Assembly (NCBI GenBank): GCA_963575745.1
Contig: CAUYUJ010016283.1
Location: 166,001 to 230,000 of the forward strand
Length of the DNA stretch: 64,000 nucleotides
Direction: 5' to 3'
DNA from: Prorocentrum cordatum
Lineage: Eukaryota > Sar > Dinophyceae > Prorocentrales > Prorocentraceae
A program made the translations under genes and the position numbers. The notes beneath the pieces were generated by a model. That model made no database searches, had not been told where the DNA came from, and worked only from the letters and a program-made list of their open reading frames with translations. Shown one piece after another: positions 33,983-47,113 of this stretch (position 1 is the stretch's first letter; each line of letters starts with the position of its first letter).

Positions 33983-36900
33983 TACCATCATCATCATAAA
34001 CATCATCATCATCACACCCTCCGTCCCCTCCAATCCGCCTCGTTGGCCCACTCGTCCTCGCTCCCTCAAACAAACCCCGCGTTCTCCCGCCCTCCTCTCC
34101 CGATGTTAGGGCGCTCGCGCGCACCCACACACACACCCACACGCCCACACACATGCACACATACGTACCACACACACACACAGGCACACGCGCACACGCA
34201 CACGCACACGCACAGGCACACGCACACACACACACACACACACATACGCGACGCGGTCACACAAACAAGCACAACAACACCCAACTATACACACACGCAC
34301 GTTGTTTCTCCGACGCGCCGCTTGGTGACAAACGGCGGAATGCAGATCACATGCGGGCCGCACTATGCAGTGAGTATCCACCTTTGCGCACACATGCATT
34401 AAACAGCAAACCTCAGAGAGCAACGTGCATAGCCGGCTGCAGGGCTGTGTCACAAATACACACACACACACACGCACACACACACACGCACACTCACATA
34501 CACACACACACACTGCACACACGCAGCGTCAAGGAACGGCCGTCGCAACGGCCGTCGAGGCCAGAATGGCAGTCTGCAAAGGGAAGACCAGCGAACTTGG
34601 CGCGCGACGGACAAGAGGATCACCACCCCCTCCTCACAACTCTTCCACATCCCCAGACCACGGACTGGGCAGCAACAAAAGCGGGGCCTCTCCATCACAC
34701 CCCTCCCACTGCCCTCACATGCCTGACCCCTCCCTCCCCTTCCCCTGCATCCCCGCTGGGGGGGCTCCCCACCCCTCCCCCGACGTGCAGGAACTCGTTC
34801 TCCAGGGCGCCGCCGACTATGTAGGAGTACCTCCAGGCAAGGAAATGGCGATGAGCGCGGGGGTGGGGGGGGCGCGCACGCTTCTTTTTCAACACATCCA
34901 AGGCCTACACCAAACAAACCTACTGTAGTTTCAAACTTGCCCACTGGATTCCCCCAATGTGGCCTCTTGTTGCTTGCATTTCTAAGGGACTTCGATACCA
35001 CATCGTGACAGGTTGTTGTCGGAGCTGATTGGGCCTCTGATCGTGGGCGCCAGAAGGCGGTCCGGGCACTGGATTCCTTAGCTTGGCGCACAAAGTCTGC
35101 GTCTGGGCTGTCCCAATTTCCCTTCCTGGATCTTCTCTTCCGAGCTCTCCGCCTCGGGCACTGGAGGGGTCGGCTACGCGAAAGGCAAGAGCGACCTTTG
35201 GTGCTCGGACCTCACTGATCGATCCACGCAATGAGACAGTGGCGGCCTGCGTACGGCCATCGCGCTGACATCAGAGCGAGGAGGCCGAACGGTCATTCAC
35301 TGTCACTGGGTGCGTGGCTAGAGTGGGATTCCGAAATGCGGAAAACTGTTGTTGTTGCTGTGAATAGTGTTGTTGTCAATGTTAGTGTTATTGTTGTTGG
35401 TGTTGTGGCTGCTGGTGTTGTGGTTGTTGTCGTTGTTGTTGTTAATGTTGTTGTTGTTGTTGGTGTCGTTGGTGCTGTTGTTGGTATTGTTTGTTTGTGT
35501 GTTTGGTTGTGTGTTTGTTTGTTTGTCTGTGTGGTTGTTTTTCCCAACATGTTTCGTGGGGTTTGGGTGTTCATCCCTGCCGCGTCGCACCCGCGACCTT
35601 CACTCACCTCACCTCCTCCTCCCCCTTCTCCTTCCCACACAGCGCAGCACAGCTCAGCACAGACCTCCCCTCCTCCTCCTCCTCCTCCTCCTCCTCCTCC
35701 TCCTCCTCCTCCTCCTCCTCCTCCTCCTCCTCCTCCTCCTCCTTCACGCACAGCACAGCGCACCACAGCGCAGCACAGCACAGCACAGCACAGCACAGCT
35801 CAGCAAAGCACAGCACACAGCACATTGACACACAGCGCGTACACAGCACAGCACAGAACAGCCCAGCACTGCTGAGCACAGCTCAGTTCAGGTCAGCACA
35901 GCGCAACACTGCTCAGCAGAGCGTAGCTCAGCTCCGCTCAGCGCGGCACAACTCAGCTCAGCACAGGTCCAGGGCACAGCAGTCATGGCCTTCTCTCGGC
36001 CCCATAGGGGATGCGCAGGGGGTGGTCCCGCTATGCGCGCCTCTCGTCCAGGGCACAGCAAGCGTGGCATGCTCTCGGCCCCATAAGGGGTGCGCAGGGA
36101 GTGGTCTCCCATTGCGCGCCACTCGTCTAGGGCACAACAGGCGTGGCATTCTCTCGACCTCATAAAGAGGTGCGCAAGGGGTGGTCTCCGTACGCGAGCC
36201 TCCCGTCCAGGGCACAACAGGCGTGGCACTCCCTCGCCCCCACAGGGGTGGCGCAGGGGGTGGTTTCCCTAGGCGCGCCTCTCGTCCACGGCACAGCAGG
36301 CGTGGCATTCTCTCGACCCCATAGACGGTGCGCAGGGGGTGGTCTCCCTACGCGCGCCTCTCCTCGAGGGCACAGCACGCGTGGCCTCCTCTTGGCCCCA
36401 TAGTGGGTGCGCATGGGTGGTCTGCGTATGCGCGCATCTCGTCCACAGGGCACAGCAGGCGTGGCATTCTCTCGGCCCCATAAGGGGTGCGCAGGGGGTC
36501 GTCTCCCTATGCGCGCCTCTCGTCCAGGGCACAGCAGGCGTGGCATTATCTCGGCCCCATAGGTGGTGTGCAGGGGGTGGTCTTCCTATGCGCGCCTTTC
36601 GTCCAGGGCACTGCAGGCGTGGCAACCTGTCGACCCCATAGGGGGTGCGCAGGGGGGTGGTCTCCCTCATGCGCGCCTCTCGTCGAGGGCACAACAGGCG
36701 TGGCACGCTCTCGACCCCATAGGGGGTGCGCAGGGGGTGGTCTCCCTATGCGCGCCTCTCGTCCAGGTCACAGCAGGCGTGGCATTCCCTCGGCCCCATA
36801 CTGGGTGCGCAGGGGGTGGTCTCCCTATGAGCGCCTTTCGTCTAGGGCACAGCAGGCATGGCATGCTCTCGACCCCATAGGGGATGCGCAGGGAGTGGCC

Positions 36901-39900
36901 TCCCTATGCGCGCCTCTCGTCCAGGGCACAACAGGCGTGGATTTCTCTCGACCCCATGGGTGGTGCGCAAGGGGTGGTTTCCCTATGCGCGCCTCTCGTC
37001 CAGGGCACAGCAGGCGTGGCATGCTCTCGACCCCACAGGGGGTGCGAAGGGGGGTGGTCTCCCTATGCGCGCGTCTCGTCCAGGTCACAGCCGGCGTGGC
37101 ATTCTCTCGACCCCATAGACGGTGCGCAGGGGGTGGTCTCCCTCATGCGCGCCTTTCGTCCAGGGCACAGCAAGCGTGGCATTCCCTCGACCCCACACGG
37201 GGTGCGCAGTGGGTGGTTCCGCTACGCGCCATTATCGTCCAGGGCACACCAAGCGTGGCATTCTCTCGCCCCCATAAGCAGAAGGTGTGCGCAGGGGGTG
37301 GTCCCGCTATGCGCGCCTCTCGTCCAGGGCACAGCAGGCGTGGAACTTTCTCGACCTCATGGGGGGTGCGCGGGGGAGAGTCCTGCTATGCGCGCCTCTT
37401 GTCTATGGCACTGCAGGCGTGGCATGCTCTCGACCCCATAGGAGGTGCGCAGGGGGTAGTCCCGGTATGCGCGCCTCACGTCCAGGACGCAGCAGGCGTG
37501 GCAATCTCTCGACGCCATATGGGGTGCGAAGGGGGTGGTCCCACTATGAGCGCCTCCCGACGGTAGCAGCAGGGTAGCGGCTGCGAGCGTTGTCCACATG
37601 TTGCACGTCAGCTATGCGAACACAAGTGATTAAACGAAGTATGTGGAGTTCCTCGGTAGCGTAATTGGTGTTTGGCGTCGTCCGCCCGCGACCCGGCCCG
37701 CGACTCACCCGCGACCCACCCCGCGACCCGCCCGCGACGCTCCCGCGACCCACCCCGCGATCCTCCCGCGATCCACCCGCGACCCACCCGCGACCGCCCC
37801 CCGACCCACCCGCGACCCACCCGCGACCCGGCCCGCGACCCACCCGCGACCCACCCGCGACCACTCGCGACCCACCCGCGACCCACCCCGCGGCCCACCC
37901 ACATTCTGTAACTAAAAATCGGCGCCTGCGGCGGGCTCGTTGTACGTAGCACCCCGCAGATGCGGATATGAGTGTACTGTCGAGTCTGCGGGCGACTCAT
38001 GACTCAGAACTCTCGGCTCCTCGCGGAGGCCTACCCGCCAAGTGGCAGGGCCCACCAGGGCTGGCGCCTGTATGCTCTCTCGCCTCCGACGGGGCCTGCC
38101 GCCGAAGAGCGGGATGTCATTTCCAGATCGCTGACTTTGATGCTGTTGTTACAGTGCATGTGTGAATTGCTTGCGCCCTAGCCTGACTGCGTCCCCGCAT
38201 GTGGCTCAATCAATCAACCAGTCACCAAGGCAACCAGAAAGACGGCCGAACATTGCCTCAAGAGGCACCAAGAAGCTACCAGATGCGTACGAAAAGCCCC
38301 CAGAGACCCAAAAGACGCTCTGCAGGAGGCTCTCGAGGTGTTAGAATCGCTGACTTCAATGCTTCTCGCAGTCCTCGCTCTTAGGTAGAAGATCGGCGGG
38401 CTCCTTGACGGACCAAATCGGCCGAAGAGGGCACCGAGATGGCCAACGACGGCTCCAAAACGGACGGACCCACGACAGCCCCGAAACGGCCTCCAAGACG
38501 ACCCACGAGGGCCCCACGGGAGCCCGTGACGGCCCAGATAAGCCCCGAGAGAGCTCCTCAGTACATCGAAACGCGAGGTGTCACTCATGAGGCCTTTCCG
38601 GCGGCGATGGAAGGGTCGCCACACAGCACGATGGTGGATTTGCAGCACGCAACTGGACACGACGTGTCTCTCCACCTCGGCCCCTACAGATCGTTGCCTG
38701 AAGAGCCTGCTCCCGTCCCCGAACCTTTGCCATCAAAAACATTACCCACTTCCCAGCTTAAGGCCTTGTGAGCCTCTTGCCTATTCCCTCCAGGGCAAGG
38801 TGTTGGTAGTCATGCCCCCAAGACGCTAACGCAGGTGAACTGGGTGCAACGCGTCACGATTGAGGCATGACAACTAATGGATAAGATCAACTTACTCAGC
38901 TGGGCAAAGGAGCGTTGCTCCAGGATGCAACACTGGAGTGACACATTGGAGAAGATGAATGGCGAGCGATGGGCACGCAGTCCTAAACTGGGATCTTGTC
39001 AAGATTGGCCACTGACAAGATGGGTCGATCAACTTCTCCTGAGCCCTGAAGGCACGCTGTCGCGCCGCACGGCACGTACTCGGCATCCTGTCATGTCCTG
39101 TCCTGTCCTGTCCCCAAGTCTCAAATGAAATGCTAGATGCCTCACCCTCCCTACCCTCCCCCCCTCTTGGATACGCCTGCCTAACACTGTCCCCACTGTC
39201 CCCACAGTGCTCCTCCTCATCCTCCTTCTCCCAAGGACCGTGTCTCCCGAGACACCCCGGAAAGCGTCCACCGCGGCAACATATCAAATCAGACTGCAGC
39301 AGCCTCTGCAGCACAGGTCTGCCTGAAAGGGCAGAGCATAGCGCGACAAAAACTATGCAAACCTAAACGTTAGGAGGTCCGCACGCATTTGTTTAACTGG
39401 CGCTGGACCCCCCCCCCACCCTCACTGGAGCGGAGCGAGCGCGCCAGGGGGAGCGCTGGAGGCGCTGCGCGCGGATCCAAGAAATCTGCAACGGCATCCA
39501 AAAGTCTATGTCTATGACGTGGCTTCTTCTCCGAAAAGGAAGGGGCCAGCAAACTCTGGCACTGGCGCGGGCTCGCATGGAGCACGACGGCGGCAACAGC
39601 GAAACCCCACCGAATTGGAAGAGATCATTGGGCACCGCACGCCGACGGCACTCATGTTGGACGCAACCTTCACAAAGCCGCCAGGCTTCACGTAGGTGCG
39701 GAGCCCTCGGAAGAACAGTCGCATCAGATTCTCGTGCCTGCCGCACAGCTGATAGAACGGGGGGCAGGAGGGCCAAAGGAAGCGCACAGCACTAGAGATG
39801 ACAAACACACACTGGCGTGCACATGTGTGGGATGGGGCAGCGACCGAGTGTATCGAACATTGCCGATGCGAGGTGAGGAGGGGTCCCTTGGGGGAACGGC

Positions 39901-42900
39901 TCGGATTGGTCAATTAGCGACTTAGGCATACCGTGGACAGCTCCCGGCAAGGGCATGCTCACAATCGCGTGGCGGTGCTGTGAAAGTCAGAGAGGTGCGG
40001 GCGCCTCCAATTCACACAGGGGTGCCCGTCGAAGAACCCCTGGCACGCCCTCTGCACACTTTTCCCACACCCGCGCAGGGGAATCAGATTCCCACATGCA
40101 TGCCTTGGCTAAAGCTCGTGCTCTTCCCATCTATCATTTTCCCACTCGCTACCCCGCTCGTCCTCCCACATCCTCACCCTCAAGTTCTGGGAAAGACAAC
40201 GTGTGTCACCAGACTTTCGCCCAACATGTAACACGCACGACACAATACTCGCACTGACCAAACGATTGAACCATCGTCTGATGGAACCTGGCTGAGATCG
40301 TACTGGCAACATATGACACGCCACGCGACTATTCATCAACTATCCGCCAGTTTCTTTTTGGCACGAACGAATAGGGATGGGCAACTGCAGGCAGCCCCTT
40401 CTCCTCACCGAGGCGTTCCCGATGCATTCCACCGATGCACTCCACCATCCACGCGATAATCAACGGGCGCCTCTCTTGTGGCCCGTTCGACCTTTAACGC
40501 CCCCTCCATGACCTCGACATGCGCTGGTCACTCGTCGTTCGCACAATGCTTTGGCACGTCGCTCTGAAGGTTCCCCCGTCCAATCAAAAGACTCGCGCGC
40601 ACTTGCTCAGGTGCCAGATCATTGCTCATCAACCGATCAAGCACACCATGTGGACAACTATTGTGACAGCTGGCACGGATTTGCCATACGACCATCACTC
40701 AAACGCGGCTATTATTTGCTGTGCCTCCTCATGCTCATGCCATGCCTTATCAGACTGCCAAGCTCCTGACCTGGATCGCCCCAGAATGTGGGAAGTTGTA
40801 ATACACGGCGCCCAGGGAGCTCTCCATATCCTATCGAGTAGGTTGTGATATCAAAGGTGGCTGACCCAAGGAGCTCGGTCTTGTGTGCGACCTGATGTTC
40901 GCCCACGGCGAATCTGTCAGAGCATGATTGCCGCTATTTGCAGAGGCCCCAGGAGGCCCCAGGAGGCCCCAGGACGCTGCAGGTAATTCGTTGGGGGACA
41001 AGTGTTCGGCGCTCCCGCCCCATGAGGCCCCGGAAAGCAGATGATGGTTCCCGATGTGTGTTCGCGGAGCGCGTTCTGGCCTCTGCGCTCCTAGGAGGCC
41101 CCTGGAGGCACTCGTCAGGATTGTGAAGTGTGCTCGGGAGCCATGCTTCGGGCTTCCAACCCCCAGGAGGCTACAGGACACCCCAGGAAACGATGTTCCG
41201 TATCGGGATAATGATGTGTTCGGGGAGCGCTTTTTTGCCCCCCCCCCACCCCACCCCACCCCCGGGAGGCCCCGGGAGGCCCCAGTAAGCCCCAGGAAGC
41301 ATGTGTTCGGGGAGTGCCTCTCGGCCCCCCGTGAGCATCGCCCTCTTAGGCTTCGCCCCGATAGGCTTCGCCGGCCGCCCCCCCCCCGGGGCTCGAACCC
41401 TTGGCGCTTTACGCACGCTCCTATGCATGCCCTGTCTCCTGGGGCTCGAACGCTTTGTGCTTTACGTATGGGGAAGATGTTGGCTCGACCTCCTTGGGCG
41501 GGAGATCTGGGTGTGGGAATACAATCGGGGCGTTGACCTAAGGAACCCGAAATGAGGAACGAGGCCCCTTTTCTTACATAAGGTTCAATTCGATGTCCCA
41601 TCGAATACCTAAGGCTAACCTAAGTCAACATTTAAAACAACTAAGGAAAACTGAGCCCCTCCCAAAGGAAATGGGTTCCTTTTTCAGCGCCCCGACTGTA
41701 TCGCCCCCCCTTTTCAGTTTGTGCACCCCTAAGACTGTGGATGCCATGACAATGGACACCCTAACAATCCGATCATTAAATTAAACATGTGTTTATTAAG
41801 TTTGAAAAAGGTTCGACACGTGTTCAAAACATGTGCTTACTGAAAACAACAGAAAGAAGCATGGTTGAAGCATTCTCTTAGACATCTGGAAAATATGTGC
41901 CAGCATGTTCCCTCTCAATTGATCGTCGCCCACAACCCTAAGAAGAGGGGGTATCATGACGGGTGTATGTGGCATGTTGAAGCACGGCGCGTGACGGTAA
42001 ACTGATTGTTGCTGTTGTCGTCGTCGTCGTTGCTGTCGTTGAAAATTGCCTTCTAAAGAATACGAATTTTGGTGTTTGGTTGCTCAGGCGGAAGAGAGAG
42101 CGTTTTAACTTGACAACTGGCACACATGCCAACTTGAAAAACGCGGACAATACATTAGAACATGTCTCTACGAGCGAAACCCGTTACGCGTGCATTGACA
42201 TCGCTGCAGACAAAACGTTTCCAACAAGATGCCCTCCGTGGGGACGGGATGCGCCAGACCAAGCAAAGCACAGGAACTAAGCCGAGGAAGAAAGGGGAGC
42301 ATGAAGGAGAACCGAAACAAAGTCGGAAGATCTATGCGTCCAAACAGACTGCTGAACGGGGCGCGTTGTGACAGAGACTAGGTTCCCACCGAGAGACGGG
42401 CGCGCAAAGACATTCTCAAGAAAGTCTTATGGTCCGGCCCGTTTCGCCTGAGACATCCTCACAACTCTCGCTTCGGAGTTGGCTGGGATTGGGCATTTCG
42501 CCAGAAACATCCTCGCAATTCTGAGCTCCGAGACGCCGCGAGCGAGGTGGTCCGGCGCGTTTCGCCTGAGACATCCTCATGTTCTGGGATCTGAGCTTTC
42601 GCGGGAGAGGTGGTCTGGCGCATTTCGCCTGAGACAACCTCGCACTTCTGCGCTGCCAGCTGCCGCGCCAGAAGTGGTCTGGCGAGTTTCGCCTGAGACA
42701 TCCTCACACCTCTGAGCTCCGAGCTGCGAGAGGTGATCTGGCCTGTTTCGCTTGAGACACCCTCGCGACTCTGGGCTCCGAGCTGCCGCGCGAGTTGGAA
42801 CGGCGCGTTCCGCCTGAGACATCCTCGCAACTCTGCGCTCCGTGATGCCGCGCGCGAAGTGTTCCGGCGCGTTTCGCCTGAGGCAGCTCCACACCTCTGA

Positions 42901-45900
42901 GCTCCGAGATGCCGCGCGCGAGGGTGTCCAGCGCGTTTCGCCTGCGACATCCCCACAATTCTGAGCTGCGAGATGCCGCGCGAGAGGTGATCTGGCCCGT
43001 TTCGTCTGAGACTCCCACGCAACTCTGGTCTCCGCGCTGCCGCGCGAGAGGTGGTCCAACGCGTTTCGCATGAGACATCTCACAGCTCTTGGCTCCGAGA
43101 TGCCGCGCGAGAGGTGGTCCGGCGCGTTTCGCCTGAGACATCCTCGCAACTCTGAGCTTCGAGATGCCGCGCAAGAGGTGCTCCAGCCCGTTTCGCTTGA
43201 GACATCCTTGCAACTCTGGGCTCGTAGATGCCGCGCGAAAGCTGATCAAGTGCGTTTCGCCTCAGAGATCCTCACATTTATTAGCTCGGAGATGCTGCAC
43301 GAGAGATGGTCTGGTCCATTTCGCCTGAAACATTCTCGCACCCCTGAGTTCCGAGATGCCGTGCGAGAGGTGGTCAAGCGCGTTTCGTCTGAGACATCCT
43401 CGCAACTATGGGCCAAGAGATGCCGCGCGAGAGGTGGTCCAGCCTGTTTCGCATGAGACGTCCTGCCGTCATTGAGCTCCGAGCGCCGAAAAAAGGTGGT
43501 CTATTCGCTTGAGGCATCCTGACAACCCTGGGCGCCGAGATATCGCGCGAGAGGTAGTTCGGCCAATTTCTCTCGAGACAGCCTCACAACCCTGAGCTCC
43601 GAGATGCCGCGCGCGAGGTGGTCCAGCCCGTTCCAGCTGAGACATCCTCGCAACTCTGGGCCCCGAGCTACCGCGCCAGAGGTGATCTGGCATGCTTCGC
43701 CGAGACATCCTCACAACCCTGGGCTCCCAAATGCCGCGCGCGAGGTGGCCCAGCGCGATTAGCCTGAGACATCCTTGCAACTCTGAGCTCCGAGATGCCA
43801 CGCGCCAGGTGGTCCAGCCCGTTTCGTCTGAGACATCCTTGCAACTCTAGGCTCCGAGATGCCGCGCCAGAGGTAGTCTGGCCCATTTCGACTGAGACAT
43901 CCTCGCAACTCTGAGCTCCGAGATGCCGCGCGCGAGGTGGTTCGGCATGTTTCGCTTGAGACCTCCTCGCGAGTCCAAGCTCCGACATGCCGCGCGCGAG
44001 GTGCTCCAGCCCGTCTCTCTTGAGACATCGCTGCAAGATGCCCCGCGCGAAGTGGTTCCGCCTGGTTCGCTAGAGACATCCTCGCGAGTCTAAGCTCTGA
44101 GATGCTGCGCGCGAGGTGCTCCCCAGCCCGTTTCGCTTGAAGCATCCTCGAAACTCTGAACTTCAACATAGAGGAGGAAGGAGGGGTCAGACCCGGAGGA
44201 GCCATTTTGGCTACACTTCTGTTGTCGAGCTGTGCTCTGGGAGGAACCTGGGCGCCGCCTGACACATCATCGCAACACAAACCTCCGAGCGCGAGGAGGT
44301 CCCGCCCGTTTCGCCCGGGACATCCTCGCAACTCTGAACTCCGAGATGCCGCGCGCGGAGTAGTCCAGCTCATTGCCTCATCCTCCCACATGCCTCTTCC
44401 TCCCTCCTCTCGCCTCCCGCCTGATGCGCTCTGCCTCCGTCCCCACGTCGCCGCCTCTGTCATCTCTGCCGCCTCAGCATCCGCCATGCGCGCCCCGCCG
44501 TCCGACCTTCCTAAGTGAACACTTTCTTATTCGGCGTTTCGACAATGTGCGGAAGGGGGGGGAGGGTAGGGGATGTCTGGCTACGGACCTCTGCGCAAAA
44601 TGCGACTGTTTGCAACTGTGCGTCCTATGGGGGAGACCCCACCTGCTTGAAACAGTCGCCAAAGACAGCCAAGATCTCCTCCATGGCGGGAGGGGGGGGA
44701 GGGGGTGCGAGGGCCCGCGCCGATCGGCAAAACAATGAATCAGAAAACGATCATAAAATCATCCGACGTCACAGTTCTGTTTCGAGACGTGGGTCCGCGG
44801 ACCTCCCGTGGGCGCATGACAAAAGATGTGGCGCACAACCTGGTACAACCCCCCACAATGGCGTAAACCCCGTGTTCTCCAGCACGGGGGAGACGTGCAA
44901 ACGCGGTTGGAACTCGTCATGCGTTCGAACAATGCTGTCTGGGGGTGCTGCACTCTGGCTATAATTCAATTGAAGTGCGTATCCCTGTGCTCGTCCCTCG
45001 TCACAATTACGCCTTTGGCCCCCGAAAACATGCAACCACACCTCACGCCTGAAATCTCATCACAAGTTGTTAGAGAATAGATCTCTCGCGAGGGTTGTCC
45101 TCCAAATTTATTCAAGCGCCGCGCCCTCGACACTCAGCCATCATGCTCCGGGCCAGGACCTCCTGACGATTCACTCACAACGGCCCTTGCGATTTACCAA
45201 GGTATCGCGCTCTCGCTCGAGACTTGCTTGCAACTTACCCAAGCTTGGCGCTCTCGCTCGGGACGTGCGCCCGTCGGGGCACAGACGGCGGGACCCGCCC
45301 GCCCGACCCGCCCGCCTGGGTCAGTTTCGTGTTTTGCTGCTTCTCTCTCCACTCCCCTTCCCTGCCAGTCTCTCTCGTCATCCATCATCCTCCCTTCCCC
45401 TTGCCCCTTCCTTCCTCCCTCCTCCCTCCCTTCCGCCATTCCTGTCCTCCTGGTTCTCTCCTCTCTTCCACGATTGGTTTTATTATGTCTAAGGGCTGCG
45501 CCAATCAGATGTAGCAGAGAAGGAATAGAGACCCCCCGAGGGGGGCACGGTCAGAGACGAAAAGGCACTTGCGGTTGCTGTTGTCTAGCCCGGGGGGGCC
45601 ACAAAACAGTCTGAGGCTCATGACCATCCCCTGTTCCAAGACACCCTCGCGACTCTGGGCTCCGAGCTGCCGCGCGAGTTGGAACGGCGCGTTCCGCCTG
45701 AGACATCCTCGCAACTCTGCGCTCCGTGATGCCGCGCGCGAAGTGTTCCGGCGCGTTTCGCCTGAGGCAGCTCCACACCTCTGAGCAAGAAGAATGCGAG
45801 ACCCGGGATGGGCTTCAAGTGAGGCAACACAGAAAGGGGCACAAGGGGGACTCTAAATGATCACCGACAACCAAACACGGGGTTGGCATCGCTGATCCAT

Positions 45901-47072
45901 GAAATCCAGCCGAACCTCCGAAAGTCTTGTTCATGCCGCATCTTCTTGTTAGAACACTGATGCTCTTCCAAGGCTGCCATCGCGCGAATCTGGCGCTGGG
46001 CTGACGATCTTCTGGTCCTCCCTCTACACGAGGCCTAGGCCCCTGCCAGCCAGATCTCTCGCAATCTCTGGCACTCTGGTGCTGAATACAGGTTGAATGG
46101 AAGGGTGCGCCTGCCGTTGGCTGCAGGCGCAAGCGTGGAACTGCCGAGGCCGCCTGTGCGCGCGCAGAGAGATTCCGACCCTGTCTGACGCCCTGCCGGT
46201 CACTCGCGCCTCATGCTCGCCTGGCGCCCCCTCGGCACTCGCACACCGAAACTCAGCGAGCACCAATTCGCAGAAGCAGCACTCAGCTCGTCCTTGAGGC
46301 GAGTGTCCATGGCGATGCGGGTACAGTCCACACCATGGTACACCTCCGAGTACATAGCCTCAGCGGGGCAGGCAGGAGCGGTCAGCATAGAATCGATACA
46401 TCGAGTCGTATCGGAACATGCGTGGAATCGAGCCACATCGGCGCGGAATCAGAATCTAACAGCATCGGCGTCGTCATGGGAACATCGGGCCGCATGGGAT
46501 CGTCGGTATATCTGAATCAAAACGAATCGGACCAAGTGAAATCGGCGTCCAATTGGATCCCATCGGATCGGAATTCATCCTGAGCTGGCCACTTCACCCA
46601 GCGTAGCTGCTCTACCAAAGACATGCATGAGCCTCCTGCACAAAGCTTGTGCAAGGTGGCCTTAGCAAGCACTCTCACGCTCGTACTCACTCGTGCCAGC
46701 TCGTGCTCTGTTGTTCCCTCTGACGCTGTCATCCACTGGCGCCCACTCATGGCTGCGCACTCTCCCTTTCATCTCTACCCTCAGTCACAAACAAATGCCA
46801 GCAATGACCGCATTCGGGCCTTCCTAGATGTGCCGACCAGAGAGTAGTGCACGGGTCCGTTCGAGACGAAACTGGTGGGGCCTTTCTGGTAGGACGCGCG
46901 TTTGCGCATGTAGATGTGTATGTCGTAAAAGCGGCCCAGAAGCCGCCAAGACAACCCCTGTGAGAAGCTCCCACCACACACATAATGGCACCAAGAAGCC
47001 CACACATCGGACGAAATCCCGATGTGCCCCCAAACCGTTTCCGCAACGGCTGCAAAGCCACACACACACACA

Positions 47073-47113
<41 letters not shown>

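Larger units (their letters stand above)
29883..34784 (-). other. Methyltransferase intron 7 (4.9 kb, GT-AG)
   Basis: Holds a 43-bp direct repeat around a 1.0-kb segment with a CCAAGACGGCC array, two CAA tracts, the long CAT tract and a CA tract. 31.55-32.25 kb and 32.33-33.5 kb have no confident feature; a disordered, basic open frame covers about 32.4-33.0 kb on the minus strand. Confidence 0.7.
34831..39635 (-). other. Methyltransferase intron 6 (4.8 kb, GT-AG)
   Basis: Dominated by GTT, CCT and CAGCA tracts, the 79-bp satellite and a CGACCCACC minisatellite. 38.56-39.63 kb shows nothing recognisable. Confidence 0.7.
40831..46280 (-). other. Methyltransferase intron 3 (about 5.45 kb)
   Basis: Contains AGGAGGCCCC-type repeats (40.9-41.3 kb), the 64-bp satellite (42.4-44.2 kb) and its 148-bp perfect copy (45639-45786). 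41.5-42.4 and 44.3-45.6 kb show no clear feature. The donor position is ambiguous within a few codons. Confidence 0.65.

Noticed and set aside
32256-34241. 661-codon minus-strand ORF with poly-Asp and poly-Gly tracts
   Set aside because: The frame is kept open by the CAT, CA and CAA microsatellites; no domain is visible, and it crosses intron sequence of the methyltransferase.
36487-37566. 359-codon plus-strand ORF
   Set aside because: Translation of the 79-bp satellite in a stop-free frame.
42459-44487. Long minus-strand ORFs rich in [16 protein letters not shown] blocks
   Set aside because: They are translations of the 64-bp satellite; the same blocks rotate through all three frames.
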